The notes under the pieces: model-generated
What the model was told of the DNA's origin: nothing
The model's database searches: none
What the model saw: only the letters and a program-made list of their open reading frames with translations
Shown: positions 7,266 to 14,254 of the stretch, piece by piece
Position numbering within the stretch: the first letter of the stretch is position 1
Layout: each line of letters opens with the position of its first letter
Source of the DNA: JBFHES01 sp041584015
GTDB taxonomy: Bacteria; Bacteroidota; Bacteroidia; Bacteroidales; M50B96
Assembly (NCBI GenBank): GCA_041584015.1
Contig: JBFHES010000087.1
Span: 1-15,783 of the forward strand
DNA length: 15,783 nucleotides
Direction: 5' to 3'
Made by a program: the position numbers and the translations under genes

Positions 7266-10115
7266 ATGGCAGAGCTTTCAATTTTCGATATTGGCCTTAA
7301 TCAAAACGAACTGAACTATAAAAGTGTTGAGAACAACTTTTCTGTGTCCGTTAGTCAGATTGAGAATAATATTTTCCGGGTTGTTCTTGAAGGCTTTTTA
7401 AATTTTGAAGCCAACCTCTATTACACCGGAATCCTTGAAAATATCCTTCTTAAATTCAAAAACTACGATGCGTTAGAAAAAGTGTACTTCATCGAACATG
7501 CTTCGAACCTAAGTGGATTTAGTTTTGACTCTAAACCATATACAGAAAAGAAAATACTGGAATGGTCCAATTTAGGTAGTATAAAAATACTGGGGGCCAA
7601 CCACCTATACCGCGCCTATATTGAAATGATTCAAAAGGCCATTCCAAAAAACATTATCGATTTTGGTAATGACGAAAGAGACCTTCTTTTAAAACTCAAA
7701 CACTCATTAAAGAAACCTGCATTTGAGCAGAGCACAGTACCTAGAAACAAAACAAAAACTAAAGAAACGAACGGGCAAATCAAAAGCGACCCTTGGAATT
7801 TTGAAAAGGTGCAACAAGCGGAATGGCAATTAACAACTGCGGACAAGCACTTCGCTAGTGACTTTGCAATTGTTGAAGACAAGGTAATTCTATCAAAAGC
7901 TTCAGGTTACGTTCAAAAAGCAGACATTGTAAAGTTTCTTGATTTCAATAATAAACTAGCGCAGTTTTTTGAACTTGATGATCAGGAATATCAGGAGATA
8001 CTTGACCTTTCTGAAATTCATGGAATGACTAATCCGGTTAAACGGATTGTTAAAACGCTTTTCTTACAACACGGTGATAAAATAGACAAACTAATCATTG
8101 TCAGTCCATCACCCATTATCGCCAATACGCTTAACATTCTTAAAACATTATTCCCCGATAAGCTTGCCTATTGCGAAATAACATCGAGTCTCAACGCAGC
8201 TTTCTCCTCTCTGGGTATTCAACCAAAAGCGATTAAAAAAGAGGCTCCAGCAACTCAGATTTCGAATGAGTTACTAGAAAAGAAACAGGAGGAACTTAAA
8301 AAACTAAGCGAGGCATTTGCAAGTTCAAATTCTTTACACACCGCAAGAATACAACAGCTTGAAGACGTCATTCAGCACTTGCATGCTAACAAGACTGCTC
8401 CAGAGCTGGATTTTAAACTTACAAATGACGACCCTTACAACAATCTATTTGAAGCTATCTTCAAACTAAAGGAATTGTTTGACTCGTCATCAGAACTATC
8501 ATCTAATAGCGAGTGGAGAAATCACATTGACTATTTACGCGAAATCATCAACCTGTCTGACGATGGAATCATGGTGATAGCAAATAGTAAAATACAATAC
8601 ATCAATCAAAAGGTACTGACATTAAGCGGCAAAACCAGCGATCAACTCCTTATGAACAATATGGACATCCTTTTTTCCGGAGATGATTTAGCACGTTTAC
8701 ACGACCTCATACAGAAAATTTCAGAAACGGGTCCGCTCTATGATCGCTTTGACATAAGTATGTATAATGGCCAAGCATATCAAATGGTGAGTGTACGACT
8801 GGCAACAATTATTTATAAGGATCAATTAGCCACCTTACTTTTTATTAAGGAACCAATAAAAGAACAAAAAGCAGCGACAACTGGGTCAGCTGAACAATTG
8901 TCTAATGAAGAATCGCATAAGCTGGCAATGCTGCAAGAAAAACTATACGACACTGAACAATTTAAAAATTCTTTGCTAGCAAATCTATCTCACGAAATAC
9001 GAACGCCTATGACAGCTATTGTTGGATTGGCAGAATTTCTATCAAACCCAGTAGATCAGCAAGCCACTGAAGAATACGTTAAGCTTATAAAATTAAACGC
9101 CAATAATCTATTAAGCCTAATCAACGATTTAATAGATATTTCGAAACTTGAATCACACCTAATAAAACCAGCTAAAGAACAAATCAACACCCATAAACTT
9201 CTTAATGACTTATACGAAGACTATATTGCTTATCAAGAAATAAACGATAGGAGTACAATCGAATTCAAATTAGTTAACAAGACAAGCGAACAGCCTTTAC
9301 TAATGAATGATTACGACAGGCTCAAGCAAATCATGTCGCATTTATTACGAAATGCTTTTAAATACACAAGTGCTGGTACCGTGGAATATGGTATTGAGAA
9401 GATATCCTCTGAAAATATCAGTTTTTATGTTGCCGACACCGGAATTGGAATTCCGGAGAGCAAAAAGAAAATTGTATTTGAAGCATTCAGACAAGCCAAT
9501 GAAGGTTATGTAAAAGAATTTGGAGGCCTTGGTTTAGGATTGTCTATTGTAAAACAGCTAACCGAGTTATTAGGGGGTAGCATTAGCTTTGAGTCAGAAA
9601 TTAATAAAGGAACAAAATTTACGATAAATTTCCCGCTAACTCAGAAAACTGAGCAGCAAACAAAACAAGTTCATAAACCAAAACGGTCTGTAGACATTAT
9701 TCCAGACAGATCAGAAATAGGCATCTTAAATAATGCTCGAATTTTAATTGTAGAAGATATAGAGCCTAGTTACATATTATTGAACTCGATGTTGAAAAAA
9801 ACAGGAGCAACTGTTCTATGGGCCAAAGACGGGCAGGAAGCCATTGATATTTGTACTCAACAAAAGATAGACCTTGTACTAATGGATATCCGTATGCCGG
9901 CAGTTAATGGTCTTGAAGCAACCCAAAAGATTAAGCTATTCAAACCACAGCTTCCGGTAATTGCACAAACAGCCTATACACAAGAAGAAGACCGGGTTAA
10001 AATATTTGGCTCCGGATGCGACGACTACATTTCCAAGCCAATTGAACGAGATCTTCTATTTGAAAAGATTGAGCATTTGTTGAATAAAGACCTCCCATTC
10101 ACCACGCATAATTAA
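7266..10115 (+). CDS. Soluble hybrid sensor histidine kinase/response regulator with PAS domain
   Basis: 949 residues with no signal peptide or membrane segment, so it senses inside the cell. The C-terminal half is standard: PAS (about 425-530), HisKA with the phospho-acceptor H576 in NLSHEIRTPM, HATPase_c (about 680-790) with N-box N696, DTGIGIP and GLGLGLSIVKQL, then a receiver (about 824-940) with VED, the phospho-acceptor D874 in VLMDIRMP, and the switch residues TAYT and SKPI. All catalytic residues are present. The first 320 residues are unusual: two alpha/beta modules (about 17-150 and 190-318) whose second member contains ILDLSEIHG and ends in a helix after an EITSSLNAAFSSL segment, similar to STAS/SpoIIAA-like folds. 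A coiled coil (about 332-375) joins them to PAS. Phosphate would pass from H576 to D874 and then to an external HPt protein or partner that is not encoded here. The N-terminal assignment is tentative. Confidence 0.93.
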   Translation: MAELSIFDIGLNQNELNYKSVENNFSVSVSQIENNIFRVVLEGFLNFEANLYYTGILENILLKFKNYDALEKVYFIEHASNLSGFSFDSKPYTEKKILEWSNLGSIKILGANHLYRAYIEMIQKAIPKNIIDFGNDERDLLLKLKHSLKKPAFEQSTVPRNKTKTKETNGQIKSDPWNFEKVQQAEWQLTTADKHFASDFAIVEDKVILSKASGYVQKADIVKFLDFNNKLAQFFELDDQEYQEILDLSEIHGMTNPVKRIVKTLFLQHGDKIDKLIIVSPSPIIANTLNILKTLFPDKLAYCEITSSLNAAFSSLGIQPKAIKKEAPATQISNELLEKKQEELKKLSEAFASSNSLHTARIQQLEDVIQHLHANKTAPELDFKLTNDDPYNNLFEAIFKLKELFDSSSELSSNSEWRNHIDYLREIINLSDDGIMVIANSKIQYINQKVLTLSGKTSDQLLMNNMDILFSGDDLARLHDLIQKISETGPLYDRFDISMYNGQAYQMVSVRLATIIYKDQLATLLFIKEPIKEQKAATTGSAEQLSNEESHKLAMLQEKLYDTEQFKNSLLANLSHEIRTPMTAIVGLAEFLSNPVDQQATEEYVKLIKLNANNLLSLINDLIDISKLESHLIKPAKEQINTHKLLNDLYEDYIAYQEINDRSTIEFKLVNKTSEQPLLMNDYDRLKQIMSHLLRNAFKYTSAGTVEYGIEKISSENISFYVADTGIGIPESKKKIVFEAFRQANEGYVKEFGGLGLGLSIVKQLTELLGGSISFESEINKGTKFTINFPLTQKTEQQTKQVHKPKRSVDIIPDRSEIGILNNARILIVEDIEPSYILLNSMLKKTGATVLWAKDGQEAIDICTQQKIDLVLMDIRMPAVNGLEATQKIKLFKPQLPVIAQTAYTQEEDRVKIFGSGCDDYISKPIERDLLFEKIEHLLNKDLPFTTHN

Positions 10116-10123
10116 TTTACAGA

Positions 10124-10168
10124 TTTACCTGGTTGGTAAACTAAACTCTGGATTAAACTAATATCCAG
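10124..10168 (+). other. Small hairpins after the kinase gene
   Basis: TTTACC (10124-10129) can pair with GGTAAA (10135-10140), and CTGGAT (10148-10153) with ATCCAG (10163-10168). Neither is followed by a T-run, so they are not convincing terminators. The kinase transcript may end at the bidirectional-looking hairpin near 10258-10282. Confidence 0.3.
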
Positions 10169-10252
10169 TCAGTACTAATTCATCCAACTCTTGAATTCTA
10201 CACTGGTTTATTATGCATCCAGTTGAATAGTAAACACAACACTCACGAGCAT

Positions 10253-10282
10253 AAAAAAGCCCTCCCGAAAATCGAGAAGGCT
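10253..10282 (-). terminator. Intrinsic terminator of the lipoprotein gene
   Basis: Read on the minus strand, AGCCTTCTCGA (10282-10272) pairs with TCGGGAGGGCT (10268-10258) over 11 positions, with two G-U wobbles as RNA, around a TTT loop, and runs into six T residues (10258-10253). It lies 26 bases after the lipoprotein stop. On the plus strand the hairpin is followed by CATTTTATTT, so it may also stop kinase transcription weakly. Confidence 0.88.
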
Positions 10283-10307
10283 CATTTTATTTCTTAAGAA
10301 TAACTAC

Positions 10308-11219
10308 TTATTCCTGAACTTTTACTTGTAAAGTAATACTTCCATCTGTACCAGTTGTAACGTCGCTTACTTTTACTAAACCAGCTTTACCAGCAGCGGT
10401 AGTAAATGCAAATACATCATCAACAACAAGCATGTTAGCTTTAGTCATGTCTGATACATTTCCAGCTTGAACTAAAATAGCAGCATCATCAACAATAGCA
10501 TCAAAATCTAAAGAACTTAAGGTAGTTGTTGCAAAACGTGTTGCATTCTTTGTAGTCCATGAATCTAAACCAAAAATTGCAAACTCAGCAGCACCTGAAT
10601 CATCAGGAGAAGCTACAGTTGCCTGGTTTGAAGCACCAAAATAATATACAAAATCAACAGCAGCTTGATTAGCAGCAGCATCAGATACAGTATAAACAGT
10701 GTTTGTTGAAGTAGCATAGAAGCTTCCTGTTGTAGCTTCATGAGCACCTAAAAGAACAGCTGTATAACTCTGGATACTACCAGCACCAGAAACTACAGTA
10801 AACTCAATAGAGTTAGTACCAGTTGTTTCTTTGTCTTCAATCTCAAAGTCTAATTTTACAACAGAACCGGCAGCAACACCTGTTTCAGGAATATTGTAAC
10901 GGTAAGTTAATTTAGCACTATGAATGTTGTTGTCAAAAGTCCAATCTTCAATAACAAGAACTTCAGCAGGATCCATTGCTACAATTTCTCCAAAAGGATT
11001 ACTAACGATACTTTCGTCTACCCAAAAAGAAACCAATTCTTCATTTGAAGAAATGTCAAGCAAGAAATCAACGCTTGTACCTGGAGCATAAGTTGCACCA
11101 GCTTGTTCTGTAATAATAATGGTTGGTGGAGTTGGCTCTTCTTCATCTGTATTACAGCTATTAAAGAAACCAGCACTAAGGATACCAAGTGTTAACAACA
11201 CTAGATTAATTCTTTTCAT
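10308..11219 (-). CDS. Surface lipoprotein with Ig-like N-terminal domain, function unknown
   Basis: 303 residues. The signal peptide MKRINLVLLTLGILSAGFFNSC ends at a lipobox with C22, the acylation site. The mature protein begins CNTDEEE; acidic residues just after the cysteine act as a surface-export signal for lipoproteins in several Bacteroidota, so it is probably displayed outside. Residues 33-143 look like an Ig-type beta sandwich (TSVDFLLDISSNEELVSFWVDES). Residues 151-302 form a second domain with GSFYAT, VDFVYYFGASNQATVASP and a terminal KAGLVKVSDV strand pair, a pattern I recall from other lipoproteins of this phylum without a defined role. It is Ala/Thr-rich with few basic residues. 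It stands alone, with its own -7 box at 11263-11270 and its own terminator. Confidence 0.9.
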   Translation of the reverse strand: MKRINLVLLTLGILSAGFFNSCNTDEEEPTPPTIIITEQAGATYAPGTSVDFLLDISSNEELVSFWVDESIVSNPFGEIVAMDPAEVLVIEDWTFDNNIHSAKLTYRYNIPETGVAAGSVVKLDFEIEDKETTGTNSIEFTVVSGAGSIQSYTAVLLGAHEATTGSFYATSTNTVYTVSDAAANQAAVDFVYYFGASNQATVASPDDSGAAEFAIFGLDSWTTKNATRFATTTLSSLDFDAIVDDAAILVQAGNVSDMTKANMLVVDDVFAFTTAAGKAGLVKVSDVTTGTDGSITLQVKVQE

Positions 11220-11262
11220 AATCAGTTTTTTTTATAATTTAACATTGAATTTTTTAGAGCTG

Positions 11263-11270
11263 CAAATATA
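11263..11270 (-). promoter_or_regulatory. -7 box of the lipoprotein gene promoter
   Basis: On the minus strand this reads TATATTTG, an exact TAnnTTTG, 44 bases before the ATG. No clear -33 box is seen; instead a small inverted repeat, GTTAT-N4-ATAAC (11282-11295), lies where it would be and might be an operator. Confidence 0.6.
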
Positions 11271-11365
11271 GGACTATCTTCGTTATTTACATAACATTTA
11301 GATAGATTCTAATTAAGAAAACTTAAAAACTTAAAAAAATATTTATACTTGAGGTGAATCGTGCT

Positions 11366-11941
11366 CTATTCTTCGTCTTCAGGAAGTTTAATGTGTGCCC
11401 AGTTTTCGTTTCTCTTAATGCGTGTTACCTGCATTTCAGAAATGGCAAATAGTTTTGCAACTACATTTTGCTTTATTCCATTCTTAAGCATTCGCTTTAA
11501 TAAAATAATATCTTCGGCTTTTAGCTTAGAATTGGTAACTGTGCGTCCGTTCTTCTTTTGATCATCCTTAAGCTTCTTATGCATTCTTTTGTAGCTATCT
11601 TCCGGAGTAATCCACTGAAGATTTCTTACATAATTATTTGCCTTATTCCAATCCTTGTGAATTACGACCGACTGATTTTCATCATCGCGAGGTATGAAGT
11701 ACTCGGCAGCCAACTTGTGCACACAAAACTGCTTTTTCTTCCCTTGAACCCTTAAACCAATTGTTGCAAATCCTCGAACATTTCCACATTTAAGTATTTT
11801 GCCTTCTTCAGAACCATTGAAGCTTTTTATTCTTCCATAGTTACTTATTTCATAATGTTTATCAGCAAAAGTAATTTTCTTCCATTGCTCATCATCAATC
11901 TTCCTCAATCTCCTACTTTCTTCCACAACTGGTTGTTTCAT
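11366..11941 (-). CDS. NUMOD4-HNH protein with C-terminal helix-turn-helix
   Basis: 191 residues. An N-terminal NUMOD4-like segment (about 20-70) has the signature W20, YEISNYGRIKS (30-40) and KILKCG. An HNH-like core follows: H75 in CVHKLAAEYF, then VVIHKDWNKANNYVRNLQW (92-110) with H95, D97, N102, N103, N107 and W110, as in phage HNH homing endonucleases. The C-terminal part (about 137-185) has LKAEDIILLKRML and AISEMQVTRIKRNENWAHI, a helix-turn-helix of the kind that reads DNA; the tail PEDEE is acidic. It is free-standing, not inside an intron or intein, and nothing mobile lies nearby. I recall similar single-copy chromosomal proteins across Bacteroidota, so a domesticated DNA-binding role is plausible. 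Whether it still cuts DNA cannot be told. Confidence 0.85.
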   Translation of the reverse strand: MKQPVVEESRRLRKIDDEQWKKITFADKHYEISNYGRIKSFNGSEEGKILKCGNVRGFATIGLRVQGKKKQFCVHKLAAEYFIPRDDENQSVVIHKDWNKANNYVRNLQWITPEDSYKRMHKKLKDDQKKNGRTVTNSKLKAEDIILLKRMLKNGIKQNVVAKLFAISEMQVTRIKRNENWAHIKLPEDEE

Positions 11942-12243
11942 AGCTTTACATATTATAGCAACTGCATAAATAGAAAGTATTACAAATACACCAGCAACAA
12001 CATTAGTGTACTCTATTAAAATTCTATTTGCAATTAAGCAAATTTAACAATAGCACAAAAGAACCATCTAAATGGTCTTGTTTTGTACAATATGACTAAA
12101 TTTTGTTCCCCTACTTTAGCAATGCGATACAAAGATACAAAACTTAACAATTAAATAATGTATAAAATTTGAATAAGTAGACCATTACATGATATATATC
12201 AGTTTAGTTGGAATACAAGAAAATCCGATTATGAGATATATAA
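11942..12243. other. 302-base intergenic region with promoter-like boxes, no gene
   Basis: No credible ORF was found; the ATG at 12158 on the plus strand meets TGA after four codons. On the minus strand two exact -7 boxes could serve the HNH gene: TAAATTTG (12046-12039, about 97 bases before its ATG) and TATCTTTG (12137-12130). On the plus strand TAAATTTTG (12097-12105), the same nonamer as before rpsO and pnp, and TACTTTAG (12112-12119) point toward no gene. A small hairpin ACCAT-CTAA-ATGGT lies at 12063-12076 and a 12-base palindrome TGATATATATCA at 12190-12201. Long leader, small RNA or relic promoter are all possible. Confidence 0.5.
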
Positions 12244-13170
12244 TTACTTCTTAAAGAAGCTTTCATCGGCCTTATACTCCCAGGTCTTATTCCCCTTCTT
12301 GGTTTTATCTTGCACAAGTATGTCCTCTTTATGATGCCACAGGCCTTTTTTAAACTTTAATCCATCGTGAGATAAATCCGGACCATAAAACTGATAATTC
12401 CCTGTGAGATAAGTCTCCGTTGGTAATAGATGGTCAAATACAATCATTTTCAAATCATGGTCATACTTTAAGGACATTCTAACCTTTGAGGAGTATTCAA
12501 AAAGGAGCCTCTTTTGCCTTTTGGTTCGTTTAACCCCAGGTCGCCTTTCATAAACCATTGAAAAGATACTTGCCCCAAAACGTGGTTTTCCTGATGAGGT
12601 AAAATAGAGAACATCAACCACTTTCCTCGAAGTTAAATCGCTATTACCATCCCAACCTAGCAAGGTATAATATACGTGTTGTTTGTCCTTGACTTCAACA
12701 ATTTCATAGTATAAAGCACCGTACCAGCTATCCTCCTTTAAGGTTTGTCTTTCCGGATGCTCTATCACGTCTGAGATATCTTCTAAGCGATACACCAGGT
12801 ATTCATCCTTTGACTCCAGATGATATTGTATAAAACCATAATACTTAAAAGAGTTATCGGCAAACATAATATTCCAATTGTATATGCGAACCTTGTCATC
12901 CTTCGACTTTATCTTTCCTAAGTTACGAATGGTGTTAAACGGATGATCAAATGAGGAATAATCAAATAAAATGTCTTCCATAAATTCAAGGATCATTCCA
13001 TTGTACTTTAACTTCTCATCATCAGTTTTAGCGGCATTCATGCTAACAAACAATTCCTTTAAGCTATCCTCTTCCATTGTAAGATTGAAACCAACCTCCT
13101 GGCCAGCCCCACTCTTAGTTACAAGGATAATCAACAATACGATTAGTATCTTTGGGAGTTTGTTTATCAT
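12244..13170 (-). CDS. Exported protein of unknown function
   Basis: 308 residues. A signal peptide is clear: MINKLPK, a hydrophobic core ILIVLLIILV, and probable cleavage after SGAG, before QEVGF. There is no lipobox cysteine and no second membrane segment, so it is periplasmic or secreted. The body is rich in Lys, Asp, Tyr and Phe, with a predicted helical first part (about 30-75) followed by beta-rich sequence including YYTLLGWDGN, VVDVLYFTSSGKPRFG and IVFDHLLPTE. I recall similar conserved hypothetical proteins in Bacteroidota but no function or named domain. It lies 56 bases downstream of the universal stress protein gene on the same strand and may be co-transcribed with it. No exact -7 box is visible in that 56-base gap. 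Confidence 0.87.
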   Translation of the reverse strand: MINKLPKILIVLLIILVTKSGAGQEVGFNLTMEEDSLKELFVSMNAAKTDDEKLKYNGMILEFMEDILFDYSSFDHPFNTIRNLGKIKSKDDKVRIYNWNIMFADNSFKYYGFIQYHLESKDEYLVYRLEDISDVIEHPERQTLKEDSWYGALYYEIVEVKDKQHVYYTLLGWDGNSDLTSRKVVDVLYFTSSGKPRFGASIFSMVYERRPGVKRTKRQKRLLFEYSSKVRMSLKYDHDLKMIVFDHLLPTETYLTGNYQFYGPDLSHDGLKFKKGLWHHKEDILVQDKTKKGNKTWEYKADESFFKK

Positions 13171-13226
13171 ATAATTTTATATACGGTTTACTTGAATAAA
13201 AATTGTTTATAGCTTTTTATGATGAT

Positions 13227-14102
13227 TTAAATGATTGGGTTGTAACTATGTTTGAATGTTGGATTGATACTCATCACAGGAATGTCTGAATGTTCAATTA
13301 TTGACGTTGCTGTTGACCCCATAAAGTATTCGGTGATCTCAATCTCCTGTTGTGTCATTATAATTAGCAAATCACCATCTTTTGAAACTGCATAGTCAAT
13401 CAATTTTGAAGCAATCTCATCACTATCATTTTTTACTTTAATTACATTCCATGAGCAATCCAGGTCCTTTTGTTTAATAAACTTAACCACCTGTTGCATT
13501 TGAACGTTTAACTTTTTAATTCGCTCCTGATTATCAGTTGATATTACTGATACTGCATGAATTTTAGCATTAAAATACTTTGCAAAATGGACTGCCTTTG
13601 TAACCTTTTCACGTGTTTCTTTAGTCAGATCAAGTGGTAATATAATATTCTGGCATCCATCACGATGATGTTTTCCTTTAATTGTAATAACCGGACATTT
13701 AGCTTCCCGGACCAATCGCGAAGCATTGTGACCTAATATTTTATGCTTAATATTTGTTGAGGCATGCGTTCCTACAACCAGGAACCTTGCATCTGTTTCT
13801 TTTGCTGCAAGCAGTATATTCTCTAATAATTTACCATCCTTAAGCATGGTTTTTACAACCAAACCCGATTTTGCCCTCGCATCATTCGCCAATTTATTAA
13901 GCTGCTCTTTGATTTTCAGTCTCATTATTGATTGCTCATCATTTGAAAAGAGGCCAAGCCATGTTTTTGTAACCTTAAGAACATGCAGCAAAATAATGGT
14001 TGCACCTGTTAATCTTGCCAAGTTAAATGTCTGCTCAATAGCTATTAACGACTGATCCGAAAAATCAACCGGAACTATAATATTATTTTCAGTTTTATTC
14101 AT
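13227..14102 (-). CDS. Universal stress protein with two Usp domains
   Basis: 291 residues with tandem Usp domains at about 5-142 and 150-280. The first begins NIIVPVDFSDQS, as the family does, and ends GHNASRLVREAKCPVITI; the second begins NIILPLDLT and ends MGSTATSIIEHSDIPVMSI. In ATP-binding members the motif is G-x2-G-x9-G-S/T. Here the first domain has G111, but A114 replaces the second glycine and H125 follows G124; the second domain keeps G262-S263 but lacks the first two glycines. So ATP binding is doubtful in both. It is cytoplasmic. Family members help survival under starvation, redox or envelope stress; the specific role here is unknown. It has a -7 box at 14131-14138 and is divergent from the nucleoside phosphorylase gene. 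Confidence 0.93.
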   Translation of the reverse strand: MNKTENNIIVPVDFSDQSLIAIEQTFNLARLTGATIILLHVLKVTKTWLGLFSNDEQSIMRLKIKEQLNKLANDARAKSGLVVKTMLKDGKLLENILLAAKETDARFLVVGTHASTNIKHKILGHNASRLVREAKCPVITIKGKHHRDGCQNIILPLDLTKETREKVTKAVHFAKYFNAKIHAVSVISTDNQERIKKLNVQMQQVVKFIKQKDLDCSWNVIKVKNDSDEIASKLIDYAVSKDGDLLIIMTQQEIEITEYFMGSTATSIIEHSDIPVMSINPTFKHSYNPII

Positions 14103-14130
14103 TCTTCAAAACTTTGTTTAAAAAGTCAGA

Positions 14131-14138
14131 CAAAAATA
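14131..14138 (-). promoter_or_regulatory. -7 box of the universal stress protein gene
   Basis: On the minus strand this reads TATTTTTG, an exact TAnnTTTG, 28 bases before the ATG at 14102. A TTG lies only 12 bases upstream, too close for a normal -33 box, so the -33 element is not resolved. Confidence 0.55.
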
Positions 14139-14191
14139 CCATTCATCTGTCAATTATCGTTTTACCTTCGTTGTTTATTCTTAATAAAAGT

Positions 14192-14220
14192 TCAAAGTTT
14201 TTTAATTTACTTAACTTTGA
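14192..14220. promoter_or_regulatory. 8-base-arm inverted repeat over the phosphorylase -7 box, candidate operator
   Basis: TCAAAGTT (14192-14199) and AACTTTGA (14213-14220) are exact reverse complements with a 13-base spacer. The right arm covers the -7 box of the plus-strand promoter. A further AAAACTTTG copy lies at 14108-14116 in the leader of the divergent gene. The arms are AT-rich, so chance is not excluded. Confidence 0.35.
14212..14219 (+). promoter_or_regulatory. -7 box of the phosphorylase gene promoter
   Basis: TAACTTTG is an exact TAnnTTTG, 35 bases before the ATG at 14255. It lies downstream of the earlier in-frame ATG at 14114, which argues that the start is 14255. No clear -33 box is seen. 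Confidence 0.6.
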
Positions 14221-14254
14221 TTTATTCAGTCACAAAATTAAACCTTATACTCAT

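Noticed and set aside
11311..11340. Repeated ACTTAAAA units as a possible terminator or short repeat array
   Set aside because: Two AT-rich copies only, with no stem-loop; simple low-complexity sequence.
11366..11941. HNH protein as part of an intron, intein or prophage
   Set aside because: Neighbouring genes are intact and unrelated to phage, and no intron boundaries or repeats flank the gene.
14114..14254. N-terminal extension of the phosphorylase reading frame
   Set aside because: It contains the -7 box of the gene and has no similarity to the family's N-terminus; the real start is 14255.
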